Origin: Dichotomicrobium sp964540795
Lineage (GTDB): Bacteria > Pseudomonadota > Alphaproteobacteria > Rhizobiales > Rhodomicrobiaceae
Assembly: GCA_964540795.1 (NCBI GenBank)
Contig: CAZINX010000006.1
Span: forward strand, 62,001-126,000
Reading direction: 5' to 3'
DNA length: 64,000 bases
Made by a program: the position numbers and the translations under genes. The notes under the pieces were generated by a model. It made no database searches. It was not told the origin of the DNA and worked only from the letters and a program-made list of their open reading frames with translations. Positions 1 through 9,031 of this stretch are shown here, piece after piece; position 1 is the first letter of the stretch; each line of letters starts with the position of its first letter.

Positions 1-2546
1 TGTTCGATGCCGTATTCTTCCACAAGGCGCGGCAGCACATCCGCGCGAAGCTGCTGCACCACGTTCGCGACGCTGTTCACCTCGGCGTCGATGTCGCCCG
101 TGACGGAGACGGTGCGTTCGCCGTCGATCCTCTGGATGATGGAGAAGCCTGCCTGTTCGCGCACCTGCGCCACCTCGGGGAAGCGCACGAAACTGCCGTC
201 CGGCGCGCGCAGATAGAAGTTCTCCAACGCCTGCGCGCCTTCGGACTGCTGCTCGCGGAGCACGCGCACCGTGATCTCCTCGTCGCCACGCGGGAAGCGG
301 GTGGCGATGGCGCCGTCAAAGGCGTTGCGCAGTTGCGTGCCGACGCTCTCCGCCGTGAAGCCCAGCGCCAGGCCGCGCGGCGTGACCTCGACGATCAGCT
401 CGCGCTTGCCATAGGGCATGTCGTCGGCAATCGCCGTGACGCCCGGATAGCCGCGCAGCGCCGTCTTGACGTCTTCGGCGGCGGCTTTCAGGTCCTCGAT
501 CGGGGCGTTTTTCAGCTTCACATCGACATCGCGGCCCGGCGGACCGACCTGTTCGGTGCGCACGGTGGCCTGTTCGATTCCGGGGACCGTCGGCAGCCGC
601 TCGCGCCACGCCTGCATCACCGTTTCCGTGCGGATGACGCGATCCTCGCTTGGCGCCAGTTGCACGGCCACTTCCGATATGGTGTCGGACTGCGTGCGAC
701 CGGCGCTGCCGAGCGTGGTAAAGGCCGTCACCACCAGCCCGCCTTCGCCGTCGGTCAGGGCGGCTTCGGCGTCGTAGAGCGCGTCTTCGATGCGGCTTAG
801 CGCGGCAATGCGGTCAGCCTCCGGTGTGCCGGCGGCGAACTCGACCTCCGCGGAGATGTTCTCGGACTCAGGCGAGGGGAAGAACTGGAAGTCCACGCGC
901 CCGCCTGCGAGCAGGCCGATGGCGAGGATCATCGCCCCGAACGTGAAGGCGAGCGTGGTGTAGCGCCAGTCATAGCTGAACTTGACGAAGCTGAGGAAAG
1001 GCCCGTCCCGGAACCACTCGAAGCCGCGGTCGAAGGCGCGGCGGAACGCGCTTGGCGGGCGGTTCAGGCTGCCGAAGCTGTGGCTGAGGTGGCCGGGCAA
1101 AATCAGGAAGCTCTCGACAAGGCTGGCGATCAGCACGGCGATCACGACGAGCGGGATCGCTACCATCACATCGCCGATCCGTCCGCCGATGAGCAGGATC
1201 GGCAGAAACGCCGCCATCGTCGTCATGCTCGCGGCTGTCACCGGCGTGAACATGCGTTTCGCGCCGTTCTCCGCGGCCTCCATCCGTCCCTCGCCGAGCG
1301 CCTGGCGCGTGGCGGTTTCCTCGCCCACGACGATCGCGTCGTCCACGATGATTCCAAGCATCATGATAAGCGCGAACATCGAGATCATGTTGATCGTCTG
1401 GCCCGACAGGAACATCACCACAAGCGTCGCGAGGAAAGCGATAGGGATGCCCGCCGCGACCCAGAAGGCGATGCGCATGTTCAGGAACAGGAACAGCACG
1501 ATCAGGACGAGAACCAGCCCCTGAAGGCCGTTCTTGATGAGAATGCCAAGGCGCTGGGTCACGTATTCGCCGCGGATGTCGTAGACCTCGACGTTGAGGC
1601 TGTCGGGCAGGGTCGGCAGCACGCGGTCCAGATAGGCGTTCATCTCGTCCATGGTCTGGAGCGTGTCGGCGCTGACCGCGCGCTGGACCTGCAGGAGGAT
1701 AGCGCGGCCGCCTTCGTGCAATCCGATGACGGCATCGTCGTCGAAGCGCGGCTCGACTTCGGCGATATCGCTGAGCTGGATCTTGTTGCCCGCCGCGTCG
1801 GACTTGATCTCGATCTCTGCCAGTTCCTCCGGCGTGCGGCGTTCCGCAAGCGTGCGTAGCTGTAGCTCGGCAGCTCCCTCCACAGTGCCGGAGGGCAGGT
1901 CGCGCGTTTCCTCGCGGATGCGCGTTGCAACCTGATCCACGCTCAGGTCCAGCCGGCGCAGCTCCGCCTCGGGGATCGTCGCCCAGATTTCCTCGTCGCG
2001 CGCGCCGGTGAAGGTCACGCGGTCGATGCCCGCGTCCAGCAGCCCGTCGCGGATGTCCTTGGCGTAGTCCTTGAGCGCGCGTTCGCCGAACGGCCCGGAA
2101 ATCGCGATCTTGGCGACCGGCTCGTAGAAGGTGACCCGCTGGATCGTCGGTTCCTCGGCGGCGTCTGGCAGCGTCGTGACCTGTTCGACCGCCTGCTCGA
2201 CATCGGACTGCGCCTTCTGCATGTCCGCGTCGGCAAAGAACTCGATGTTGAACACCGCCACGCCCTCGCGCGCGATGGAGGTGATCTGGTCCACGTCGTC
2301 GAGGAAGCGCAGCTCCGGGTCGATCGCGTCAACGATGTTCTGCTCGACGTCCAGCGCGCTGGCGCCGGACCACTGGATGGTGACGTTGATCGCCGGGATT
2401 TCCACGGTGGGAAAGAACTGCGTGTTGAGCCGGTTCAACGAGAACATGCCCAGCACGATTATCAGCAGCATCAGAAGGTTGGAGGCTGTCGGATGCCGGA
2501 CGAACAGTCCGATCAAGCCGGGCCGACCCGTCGGTTGCTCAGACAT
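1..2546 (-). CDS. RND-family efflux transporter permease (partial)
   Basis: Inner-membrane proton-driven RND pump subunit (AcrB/MexB superfamily) that would export drugs or other hydrophobic compounds through a tripartite complex. The frame is open for 848 codons from the ATG at 2546 and runs off the left edge, so the C-terminal part is missing. A first membrane helix follows residue 14 or so (hydrophobic LLMLLIIVLG). A block of membrane helices lies at about residues 335-480 and carries the VDDAIVVGEE signature near residue 402, whose Asp pair belongs to the proton relay. Long periplasmic porter segments lie on either side. The start overlaps the stop of the adaptor gene by 8 bp, so the two are translationally coupled. 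The substrate cannot be told from sequence. Confidence 0.95.
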   Translation of the reverse strand, partial: MSEQPTGRPGLIGLFVRHPTASNLLMLLIIVLGMFSLNRLNTQFFPTVEIPAINVTIQWSGASALDVEQNIVDAIDPELRFLDDVDQITSIAREGVAVFNIEFFADADMQKAQSDVEQAVEQVTTLPDAAEEPTIQRVTFYEPVAKIAISGPFGERALKDYAKDIRDGLLDAGIDRVTFTGARDEEIWATIPEAELRRLDLSVDQVATRIREETRDLPSGTVEGAAELQLRTLAERRTPEELAEIEIKSDAAGNKIQLSDIAEVEPRFDDDAVIGLHEGGRAILLQVQRAVSADTLQTMDEMNAYLDRVLPTLPDSLNVEVYDIRGEYVTQRLGILIKNGLQGLVLVLIVLFLFLNMRIAFWVAAGIPIAFLATLVVMFLSGQTINMISMFALIMMLGIIVDDAIVVGEETATRQALGEGRMEAAENGAKRMFTPVTAASMTTMAAFLPILLIGGRIGDVMVAIPLVVIAVLIASLVESFLILPGHLSHSFGSLNRPPSAFRRAFDRGFEWFRDGPFLSFVKFSYDWRYTTLAFTFGAMILAIGLLAGGRVDFQFFPSPESENISAEVEFAAGTPEADRIAALSRIEDALYDAEAALTDGEGGLVVTAFTTLGSAGRTQSDTISEVAVQLAPSEDRVIRTETVMQAWRERLPTVPGIEQATVRTEQVGPPGRDVDVKLKNAPIEDLKAAAEDVKTALRGYPGVTAIADDMPYGKRELIVEVTPRGLALGFTAESVGTQLRNAFDGAIATRFPRGDEEITVRVLREQQSEGAQALENFYLRAPDGSFVRFPEVAQVREQAGFSIIQRIDGERTVSVTGDIDAEVNSVANVVQQLRADVLPRLVEEYGIE

Positions 2547-3873
2547 CCGGCTCAACCACCCTGACCTTTACGCCGTCGCCGGGGCGCGTAAGCCGCGTTG
2601 CCGCAACCCGCTCGCCGTCCTTCAGATCGCCGCGCACCAGAACGAAGCCGTCGGCGCCGCCCACCTGCGTAACCTCGCGGCGCACCAGGCGGTCGTCCAC
2701 AATCACGAAAACATGGTTGTTTTCATAGAGCGCCGTTTGGGGCAGCCGGACAACATCCTCGTACTGAACGTCCGGCACGCGCGTCTCGACGAAGGCGCCG
2801 GGGCGCAACGGCGTCGGCTCCAGCGGATTGTTGACGCGCGCGAAAACATTCACCCCGCCGCTTGCTGATGCGATCCGCGAGCCGATGCGCACGATCTCGG
2901 CGTCATAAACGAACGGCTCCTGTCCGACATACCAGCGCACCTCGACAGGCCGGCCGAGAACGCCGCCGCTCTCGCGCACGAGCCGGCCATATTGCGCGTC
3001 GCTCAGTGTCACGAGCACCTCGATCCAGGACTTGTCGATGAGAGTGGCGACCGCGTCGTTGGTGCTCAGCACCTTGCCGACCTCGGCGTTCGGCTCGCTC
3101 ACATAGGCGTCGAAGGGCGCGGTCAGGCTGGTGTCGCCCAGATTGCGCTCGGCGGTCCGGCGGGTGGCGCGCAGGCGCTCCAGCGCGGCGCGTTGCTGGG
3201 CCGCGCGGGCCTCCTGCACAGTGAGGTTGATCTCGCTCTGCTCGACCGCGTCCTGGCGCTGGCTGGCGGTGAGACGGCGTTGGTCCAGCACCTGCTGCGA
3301 AAGCGCGCCGCGCTCGACGAGTTGCTCGGCGCGCTCAAGATCGCGCTGGGCGATTTCCAGCTGCTCTCTGGCGCGCTCGAGCGCGGCCGTCTGGGCGCGA
3401 ATTTGGGCTTCGTTCTCCCGCAACCGCGCCTGCGTCTCCGCGATCTGGGCCTCGGTCTCGGCCAGCGCGACCTCGTAATCGAGCGGCTCGATCCGTAAAA
3501 GCGCATCGCCCTCGGAGACCTCGCCGCCTTCGCGCAGATTGGGGGATGTTTCGACAACCTCGCCGGCCACCAGCGCGCGCAGTTGCACCTCGCGCCCCGC
3601 GACCGTTTCGCCGTAAAGCGTCAGTCGCGGCTGGTAGCTGGAATACGTGACCGGCACGGCGCGCACCGGTGCGACCGCCTCCTGCGGCGGACTCGGCGCA
3701 ACCGTGGGCTGCGTGGCCAACAAGTACTGATAGCCGGCATAGGCGCCCGCGAGCAGCGCCACGGGCAGGAGGATCTGCAACAGAGATCGAACAGCTCGGC
3801 CAAGCGCGCCTAGCAAGCCAGGCCGGCCGTTCTCCTGTTCCGTTTCTTCCGCGGGGCGCTGCTGCAACATCAA
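2539..3873 (-). CDS. RND efflux periplasmic adaptor (HlyD/MFP family)
   Basis: Membrane-fusion protein linking the inner-membrane RND permease to an outer-membrane channel; 444 aa, a normal length. An N-terminal membrane anchor lies at about residues 31-52 after a polar cytoplasmic stretch. A split lipoyl/barrel-sandwich region follows (around residues 90-115 and 245-270). Between the halves is a long Glu/Arg/Gln-rich alpha-hairpin coiled coil (about 120-235), then beta-barrel and membrane-proximal domains. The gene is the first of a two-gene operon with the permease, and the cistrons overlap by 8 bp. No TolC-like outer-membrane gene is visible here, so the exit duct is either to the left of the window or a shared housekeeping channel. 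Confidence 0.93.
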   Translation of the reverse strand: MMLQQRPAEETEQENGRPGLLGALGRAVRSLLQILLPVALLAGAYAGYQYLLATQPTVAPSPPQEAVAPVRAVPVTYSSYQPRLTLYGETVAGREVQLRALVAGEVVETSPNLREGGEVSEGDALLRIEPLDYEVALAETEAQIAETQARLRENEAQIRAQTAALERAREQLEIAQRDLERAEQLVERGALSQQVLDQRRLTASQRQDAVEQSEINLTVQEARAAQQRAALERLRATRRTAERNLGDTSLTAPFDAYVSEPNAEVGKVLSTNDAVATLIDKSWIEVLVTLSDAQYGRLVRESGGVLGRPVEVRWYVGQEPFVYDAEIVRIGSRIASASGGVNVFARVNNPLEPTPLRPGAFVETRVPDVQYEDVVRLPQTALYENNHVFVIVDDRLVRREVTQVGGADGFVLVRGDLKDGERVAATRLTRPGDGVKVRVVEPDV

Positions 3874-3982
3874 ACAACCTTACGCGCATACACTGGCAGC
3901 GGTTTTGACCGCGCGAGCCTGAATACGCAATGAATGACAGAGCCGTTTTGTGATGCGGTGCACTATCCGTCGTTGACGCCGG

Positions 3983-4996
3983 TCACGCGTCGGTGTGACC
4001 GAACAGCGCATCCGGGTTGAAGCCATACTCGCTATTGCAAAACTCGCAAGTCACCGACACCGTGCCATCGTCCTGGACCATCTCCGCGATCCGCTCCGCC
4101 GGGAAGCGCTTCAGCAGATCCGCAACCCGTTCGCGCGAGCACTGGCAGAACGCCTTGATCGCATTCGCCGGGAACGCCCGGACATGCTCCTCATGAAAGA
4201 GCCTGATCAATAAACGCTCCGGCGTTAAGGTCGGATCAAGGATTTCGTGATCCTCGACTGTTGCGCCCAGCATGGAGGCGCGGTTCCAGTCTTCCGCGCT
4301 CTGGCTCTCGGCGTTGGCCGCATGAATGGCATTTCGGCCGCCCTCGGCCCCGACCTTCTGGATCATCAGCCCGCCGGCGCGCCATGCCCAACCGCCCGGC
4401 TCGCCGCCGCGTCCGCCGACGAATTGCGGCGCGACCGCCACGCGCAGCAGGCTCGGGATTTGCTCCGATTGACGGAAATAGGTGTGGGCGGCGTCCACGA
4501 GGTTCTCGCCTTCCAGCTCCACGAAGCCCTGGTAGCGCTCCATCCCGCCGCCCGGCTCGATGGTAAGCGCCATGTGCCCGTTGCCGAGCAGGAGCGGGTC
4601 GCTCTCGCCTGCCTCTGCTATCGCCCGGGCAACGCCATCCTCCTCATAATTGGCGTAGGCGCGCACGCCGCCCGGCGCGCGAAACTGCACAACGAGGAAG
4701 CTGACAGGACCGTCCGAACTGGTCTGCAGGGTCAGCTTGCCGTCGAACTTCAGCGAGTCGCCGAGCATCACTGTCAGCAGGATCGCTTCGCCCAGCAGGC
4801 GTGAGACAGGCTCGGGATAGTCATGGCGCGAGAGCAGGTCGTCGATCACCGGGCCGAGGCGCACGACGCGGCCGCGCACCCCTGCACTCTCGATCTGGAA
4901 GGGCAGCACATAATTCTCCAGAGCGCCGACCAGTTTGCCCTCGGTCTGGTCAAGCACGTCGCCGTCCGTTTTCGTCCCGCCGGATTCTCCAACCAT
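3983..4996 (-). CDS. hslO: Redox-regulated chaperone Hsp33
   Basis: Cytosolic holdase chaperone activated by oxidation. The 337 aa protein shows the N-terminal Hsp33 core and, at the C-terminus, the zinc-binding switch made of CQC (in AFCQCSRE) and, about 33 residues later, CEFC (in VTCEFCNSEY). These are the four Cys ligands that form disulfides under oxidative stress. The start codon follows directly after the argF stop with no gap, so it is the last gene of the argD-argF-hslO operon, an arrangement seen in many alphaproteobacteria. The N-terminus is about 15 residues longer than in E. coli and polar; a slightly later start is possible. Confidence 0.96.
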   Translation of the reverse strand: MVGESGGTKTDGDVLDQTEGKLVGALENYVLPFQIESAGVRGRVVRLGPVIDDLLSRHDYPEPVSRLLGEAILLTVMLGDSLKFDGKLTLQTSSDGPVSFLVVQFRAPGGVRAYANYEEDGVARAIAEAGESDPLLLGNGHMALTIEPGGGMERYQGFVELEGENLVDAAHTYFRQSEQIPSLLRVAVAPQFVGGRGGEPGGWAWRAGGLMIQKVGAEGGRNAIHAANAESQSAEDWNRASMLGATVEDHEILDPTLTPERLLIRLFHEEHVRAFPANAIKAFCQCSRERVADLLKRFPAERIAEMVQDDGTVSVTCEFCNSEYGFNPDALFGHTDA

Positions 4997-5920
4997 TCAC
5001 TCCGCCTCTAAACACCATGCCAGGATCGCCCGCTGCGCGTGCATCCGGTTTTCGGCCTCCTCGAAAACCACCGATTGCGGGCCGTCGATCACCTCCGCGG
5101 TCACCTCGCAGCCGCGCTGCGCGGGCAGGCAATGCATGAATATAGCATGAGGGGCGGCGCGGCTCATCAGCGCCGCATCGACCTGATAGTCCCGCAGCAG
5201 CGTCATGCGGCGCTCGCCGTCGTCATGCCCCATCGAAACCCACACGTCGGTCAGGACGCAGTCGGCGCCCGCAATCGCCTCTCCCGGATCTTCATGAATA
5301 ACGATTTCTCCGCCGCGCGCTGCGGTCTCCTCGATGAGTTGCGGCGAAGGCCGGTACACCGCCGGGCACGCGATGGACAAGGTAAACCCGAACATCGACG
5401 CGGCATGGAGCCAGGAAGTCGCCACGTTGTTGTTCGCGTCGCCGATCCACGCGATTTTCCGCCCGCCGATAGGGCCGAGATGTTCCTCGAACGTCATGAC
5501 GTCGGCGAAGACCTGACAGGGGTGCGAAAGGTCGGTCAGGCCATTGATGACCGGCACGTCCGCATGTTCGGCCAGTTCGAGGAGGTCCGCGTGGGCCGTC
5601 GTGCGTAACATGATAACGTCCACGTAGCGCGACAAGACCCTGGCGGTATCGGCGATGGTCTCGCCGCGGCCGAGCTGTAATTCGTTTGCATTCAGCACGA
5701 TGGTTTCGCCGCCGAGCTGACGCATGGCGACATCGAAGGAAACGCGCGTGCGCGTCGACGGCTTGGAAAACAGCATCGCCAGCGCCCGGCCGCGCGCCAG
5801 ATGGGCGATCGACAGCCGGTCGCGCAGGAAACGCGCCTTCATATCATGCGCGCGCGCCATGAGCCTGCGCATATCCGGCTTTTCGAGCATATTGAGATCA
5901 AGGAAATGACGAGGCGTCAT
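4997..5920 (-). CDS. argF: Ornithine carbamoyltransferase
   Basis: Cytosolic enzyme joining carbamoyl phosphate to ornithine to make citrulline in arginine biosynthesis. The 307 aa length is normal for the anabolic enzyme. The carbamoyl-phosphate loop SKPSTRTR is at residues 52-59, the HPCQ motif is near residue 135 (DLSHPCQ), and the ornithine-binding HCLPA motif is near residue 265 (FMHCLPAQRG). It lies 58 bp downstream of argD and directly abuts hslO, so the three are almost certainly co-transcribed. Confidence 0.98.
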   Translation of the reverse strand: MTPRHFLDLNMLEKPDMRRLMARAHDMKARFLRDRLSIAHLARGRALAMLFSKPSTRTRVSFDVAMRQLGGETIVLNANELQLGRGETIADTARVLSRYVDVIMLRTTAHADLLELAEHADVPVINGLTDLSHPCQVFADVMTFEEHLGPIGGRKIAWIGDANNNVATSWLHAASMFGFTLSIACPAVYRPSPQLIEETAARGGEIVIHEDPGEAIAGADCVLTDVWVSMGHDDGERRMTLLRDYQVDAALMSRAAPHAIFMHCLPAQRGCEVTAEVIDGPQSVVFEEAENRMHAQRAILAWCLEAE

Positions 5921-5978
5921 GGCAGGTCCATGTTTTTCGTGCGGCCGACGCAGGCGCGTGAGCAGTTGAGCGGGAAGG

Positions 5979-7178
5979 TCAGCCGTGATGCGCCGCCGCC
6001 GCAGGCGCGCCAGCGCCGAGCGCCGTGAGCGCCGCGTCGAGACGCGCGCAGGCCTCGCGCACTTCGTCGTCGCCGATGTTCAGCGGCGGAACCAGCCGCA
6101 CGACATTTTCGCCCGCGCCGACCGCGAGCATATGCTGCGCCCGCAGCGCGGCCACCACATCCCCCGCCGGCGGGGCGCATTTCAGGCCGAGCATGAGACC
6201 TTCGCCGCGCACCTCCTCGATCATGGCGGGATGCGCATCGCTGATCTCCGCGAGCTGTTGACGCAACCTTAGCCCGATATCGCGCACATGCGCCAGGAAT
6301 TCCGGCTCAAGCACAACATCGAGAACCGCGTTGCCGACCGCCATCGCCAGCGGGTTGCCGCCGAAGGTCGAGCCGTGGCTGCCCACGGTCATGCCCTGCG
6401 CGGCATGTTCAGTCGCCAGACAAGCGCCCACGGGGAAGCCGCCCCCCAGCCCCTTCGCCGAGGCGAGGATGTCCGGCGCGATGCCGGCATGTTCATGCGC
6501 GAAGAAACGTCCGGTGCGGCCGACCCCGCACTGCACTTCGTCGAGGATGAGCAGCAGGCCATGCTGATCCGCCAACTCGCGCAGCGCGCGCAGGAACCCC
6601 CAGCCGGGGTTGCGGATGCCGCCCTCGCCCTGGATCGGCTCTACGAGGATGCCGGCGGTTTCCGGCGTGATCGCCGCGCGCGCGGCGTCGATGTCGCCGA
6701 GCGGAACCTGGTCGAAGCCGGGCATCGGCGGGCCGAAGCCGCTCAACAGCTTTTCCTGCCCGGCGGCGGCGATGGTCGCCAGCGTCCGCCCGTGGAATGC
6801 GCCCTCGAAGGTGATGATCCGGTGCCGCTCCGGCGCGCCTGTTGCAGAATGAAACTTGCGCGCCATCTTGATCGCGCATTCGAGCGCCTCCGCGCCGGAG
6901 TTGGTGAAGAACACCGTTTCGGCGAAAGTCGCGGCGCACAGGCGTCCGGCCAGCCGCTCCTGGCCGGCGACGCGGAACAGATTGGAGGTGTGCCAAAGCT
7001 TTTGCGCCTGCTCGCACAGCGCTTCGGTCAGCACCGGGTGCGCATGACCGAGCACGTTCACGGCGATGCCGGCGGTAAAGTCGAGGTAACGCTCGCCCGC
7101 GGTCGTGAAAAGATACGCGCCCTCGCCGCGCTCGAAAACGAGGTCAGCGCGGGCGTAAGTTGGCAGCACCGCCGGCAT
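5979..7178 (-). CDS. argD: Acetylornithine aminotransferase
   Basis: PLP enzyme of class III that converts N-acetylglutamate semialdehyde to N-acetylornithine; many homologues also act on succinyl-diaminopimelate. It has the class III features: FTNSGAEAxE near residue 95, the LILDEVQCGVGRTG signature in the middle of the protein, and the PLP lysine in SAKGLGGGFPVGA. I chose the ATG at 7178 (399 aa, the usual family length), where the family-like sequence MPAVLPTYARADL begins. An in-frame start at 7217 would add 13 residues of unrelated sequence. It is the first gene of argD-argF-hslO. ArgD is favoured over catabolic AstC/GabT by its operon position. Confidence 0.96.
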   Translation of the reverse strand: MPAVLPTYARADLVFERGEGAYLFTTAGERYLDFTAGIAVNVLGHAHPVLTEALCEQAQKLWHTSNLFRVAGQERLAGRLCAATFAETVFFTNSGAEALECAIKMARKFHSATGAPERHRIITFEGAFHGRTLATIAAAGQEKLLSGFGPPMPGFDQVPLGDIDAARAAITPETAGILVEPIQGEGGIRNPGWGFLRALRELADQHGLLLILDEVQCGVGRTGRFFAHEHAGIAPDILASAKGLGGGFPVGACLATEHAAQGMTVGSHGSTFGGNPLAMAVGNAVLDVVLEPEFLAHVRDIGLRLRQQLAEISDAHPAMIEEVRGEGLMLGLKCAPPAGDVVAALRAQHMLAVGAGENVVRLVPPLNIGDDEVREACARLDAALTALGAGAPAAAAHHG

Positions 7179-7720
7179 GTCCGAGGACTTTCTTCTCCGT
7201 TGCAAATCTGCGCACACGCACCCGCCGACCGCTTCGGCGTCCGCGCTCGCGCCGCATATTCCCCGCTCCCCCTGACGCTGTCAATTGGCCGAAAAGACAC
7301 AGTCCGGCAATAATTGCCGTCAAAACCGCAACAGCAGGGCGGTCGGCATTTGTGTTTTTGGAGCCGGCGTGGCACTTCGTTAATCAGGTTGGCAGGATGC
7401 CCTCTGACGAAGCTTGCGTCTTCGGCGCAGCAGCGGGTGACTTGCCAGACATCAGGGCTGGCGGCCCCTTCGAGTCCTCAGTCGCCGCCTCGGCCAGCGC
7501 GCGTCCCGACCGCCTTTCAGGTGGTCCGGCGCAAGTATCAGTTCGCGGCCGAAAGAGTCTTTCCTGTAGAGCGTTTGTCGTCGTTTTCGACATTTTGACG
7601 ACCTTTGGTCACGGCGTAGCCGCGTTGCGTCCTGCGGGGTTTTTCGACGCCGCGTCTGCGCGATCAGCGCCGCATTCTCGCGTGCGGCGCTCACGAGACG
7701 GAGCCATGAGGAGGCTACGA
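7179..7720. other. Divergent intergenic region between argD and gcrA
   Basis: A 542 bp non-coding stretch holding the promoters of argD (minus) and gcrA (plus). Two GAGTC sites (7472-7476 and 7555-7559) match the GANTC target of the CcrM methylase. A short dyad GTCGTC/GACGAC lies at 7577-7582 and 7597-7602 with a 14-nt loop. The gcrA ribosome binding site AGGAGG is at 7709-7714. The gcrA frame happens to be open back to 7160, but the upstream translation has no resemblance to a GcrA N-terminus. I recognise no structured RNA. Confidence 0.55.
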
Positions 7721-8245
7721 ATGGCATGGACAGATGAGCGCGTCGCGCTGTTGACGCGACTTTGGAATGAGGGGCATACGGCAAGCCAGATCGCCGAGCA
7801 GTTCGGCGACATCACGCGAAATGCGGTCATCGGCAAGGTGCATCGGCTTGGGCTTTCGGGACGCGCGGCGGAGTCCCGTTTCCGGGCCGCCCGCATCAAG
7901 ATGCGTCCGCGCAACCAGAAGCCGCGCGGCGGATCGGGCGCGGCCTTCCCGGTTCAGGGCAACGCGGCGCTCAAGGCCGAGGCCGGTGCGGCGGCATGGC
8001 CCGCGCCGGCGCGGCGGCCCAATCTGCGTCCGGTCGCGCAGCCGGAGCCAGAGACCGGCCCGGTTGTCGGGCTGCTGGAGTTGAGGGAAAACAGCTGCCG
8101 CTGGCCGATCGGCGACCCGGACCAGCCGGACTTCGGCTTCTGCGGCTGCGAGAAGGCGGAACACGGCCCGTACTGCGAACGCCATGCGGCAATGGCATTC
8201 CACACGGCGGCGCGCCGCCGCGACGCGGAGAAGGAAGCGGCATAA
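7721..8245 (+). CDS. gcrA: GcrA cell cycle regulator
   Basis: Sigma70-associated transcriptional coactivator of alphaproteobacteria that works with CcrM (GANTC) methylation to drive cell-cycle genes. The 174 aa protein starts MAWTDERVALLTRLWNEG, the conserved N-terminal DNA-binding helix-turn-helix segment (to about residue 45, ending NAVIGKVHRLGL). An Arg/Ala/Pro-rich linker follows. The C-terminal sigma-interacting domain is marked by CRWPIGDP, FCGC and YCERH. The start is fixed by a perfect AGGAGG at 7709-7714, six bases upstream of the ATG. It converges on phoB. Between their stops, at 8265-8285, is a GC-rich hairpin without a T-tract. Confidence 0.97.
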   Translation: MAWTDERVALLTRLWNEGHTASQIAEQFGDITRNAVIGKVHRLGLSGRAAESRFRAARIKMRPRNQKPRGGSGAAFPVQGNAALKAEAGAAAWPAPARRPNLRPVAQPEPETGPVVGLLELRENSCRWPIGDPDQPDFGFCGCEKAEHGPYCERHAAMAFHTAARRRDAEKEAA

Positions 8246-8294
8246 GGGGGCGGGGCGAGGCGCAGCGCCGGGGTGCATCCGGCGCGCGCCGGCC

Positions 8295-9008
8295 TCACGC
8301 GCCAGTTCCGGTCTTGTTCGGAAGTTTCTCGCCGAAAGCGTACCCCGCGCCGCGGACTGTGCGGATCGGGTCCTGGTCGCGCCCGCGATTGAGCGCCTTG
8401 CGCAGCCGGCCGATATGCACGTCAACTGTGCGTTCGTCGACATAGACATCGCGGCCCCAGACGCCGTCGAGCAGCTGGCTTCGCGTGAACACGCGGCCGG
8501 GGCTTTCCATCATGAATTCCAGCAGGCGATACTCGGTGGGGCCGATCCGCAATTCTCGCCCGCCGCGGAATACGCGGTGCGCTTCGCGGTCCATCACGAT
8601 GTCGCCCACTTCAAGCGTGTCCTGCAGCCGGCTCGGATTGGTGCGCCGAAGGATCGCGCGGATGCGCGCCAGCAATTCGGGCAGCGAAAACGGCTTGACC
8701 ACGTAATCATCCGCCCCTGTGGTCAGTCCGCGAATGCGATCCGCCTCCTCGCTGCGGGCGGTGAGCATGATGATGGGGATGTTGCGCCCCTCCCGCCCGG
8801 TGCGCAGACGCCGGCAGACTTCAAGCCCGGAGAGCCCCGGAAGCATCCAGTCGAGGACGATCAGATCGGGCGCGTCCTCGGCGACGGCGACCTCGGCATC
8901 CTCGCCGCGCGCGACGACCGTAACGCTGAACCCCTCCGCCTCAAGATTGTAGCGGAGCAGCATCGCCAGGGGTTCTTCGTCCTCGACGATCAGAACCTTA
9001 GCTGACAT
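8295..9008 (-). CDS. phoB: Phosphate regulon response regulator PhoB
   Basis: OmpR/PhoB-type DNA-binding response regulator that activates Pho-box promoters when phosphorylated by PhoR. The 237 aa protein has a receiver domain with the acidic pair in VEDEE (residues 9-11), the phospho-acceptor Asp in LIVLDWMLPG (near 54), the switch Thr in MLTAR and Lys in VKPF. The C-terminal winged-helix domain ends in VDVHIGRLRKAL and IRTVRGAGYAF. It is the last gene of the phoR-pstSCAB-phoU-phoB cluster, 23 bp after phoU. Confidence 0.98.
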   Translation of the reverse strand: MSAKVLIVEDEEPLAMLLRYNLEAEGFSVTVVARGEDAEVAVAEDAPDLIVLDWMLPGLSGLEVCRRLRTGREGRNIPIIMLTARSEEADRIRGLTTGADDYVVKPFSLPELLARIRAILRRTNPSRLQDTLEVGDIVMDREAHRVFRGGRELRIGPTEYRLLEFMMESPGRVFTRSQLLDGVWGRDVYVDERTVDVHIGRLRKALNRGRDQDPIRTVRGAGYAFGEKLPNKTGTGA

Positions 9009-9031
9009 TCCGCCGCGCCCCAGCTGCGACC

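Noticed and set aside
7160..7720. Open frame in continuity with gcrA, which would add about 187 residues at its N-terminus
   Set aside because: GcrA proteins start at the MAWTDERV segment, and a perfect AGGAGG lies six bases before that ATG. The upstream translation resembles no protein.
8265..8292. GC-rich hairpins between the gcrA and phoB stops as a bidirectional terminator
   Set aside because: Stems of 6-7 bp are present but neither strand has a following T-tract, so termination cannot be claimed.
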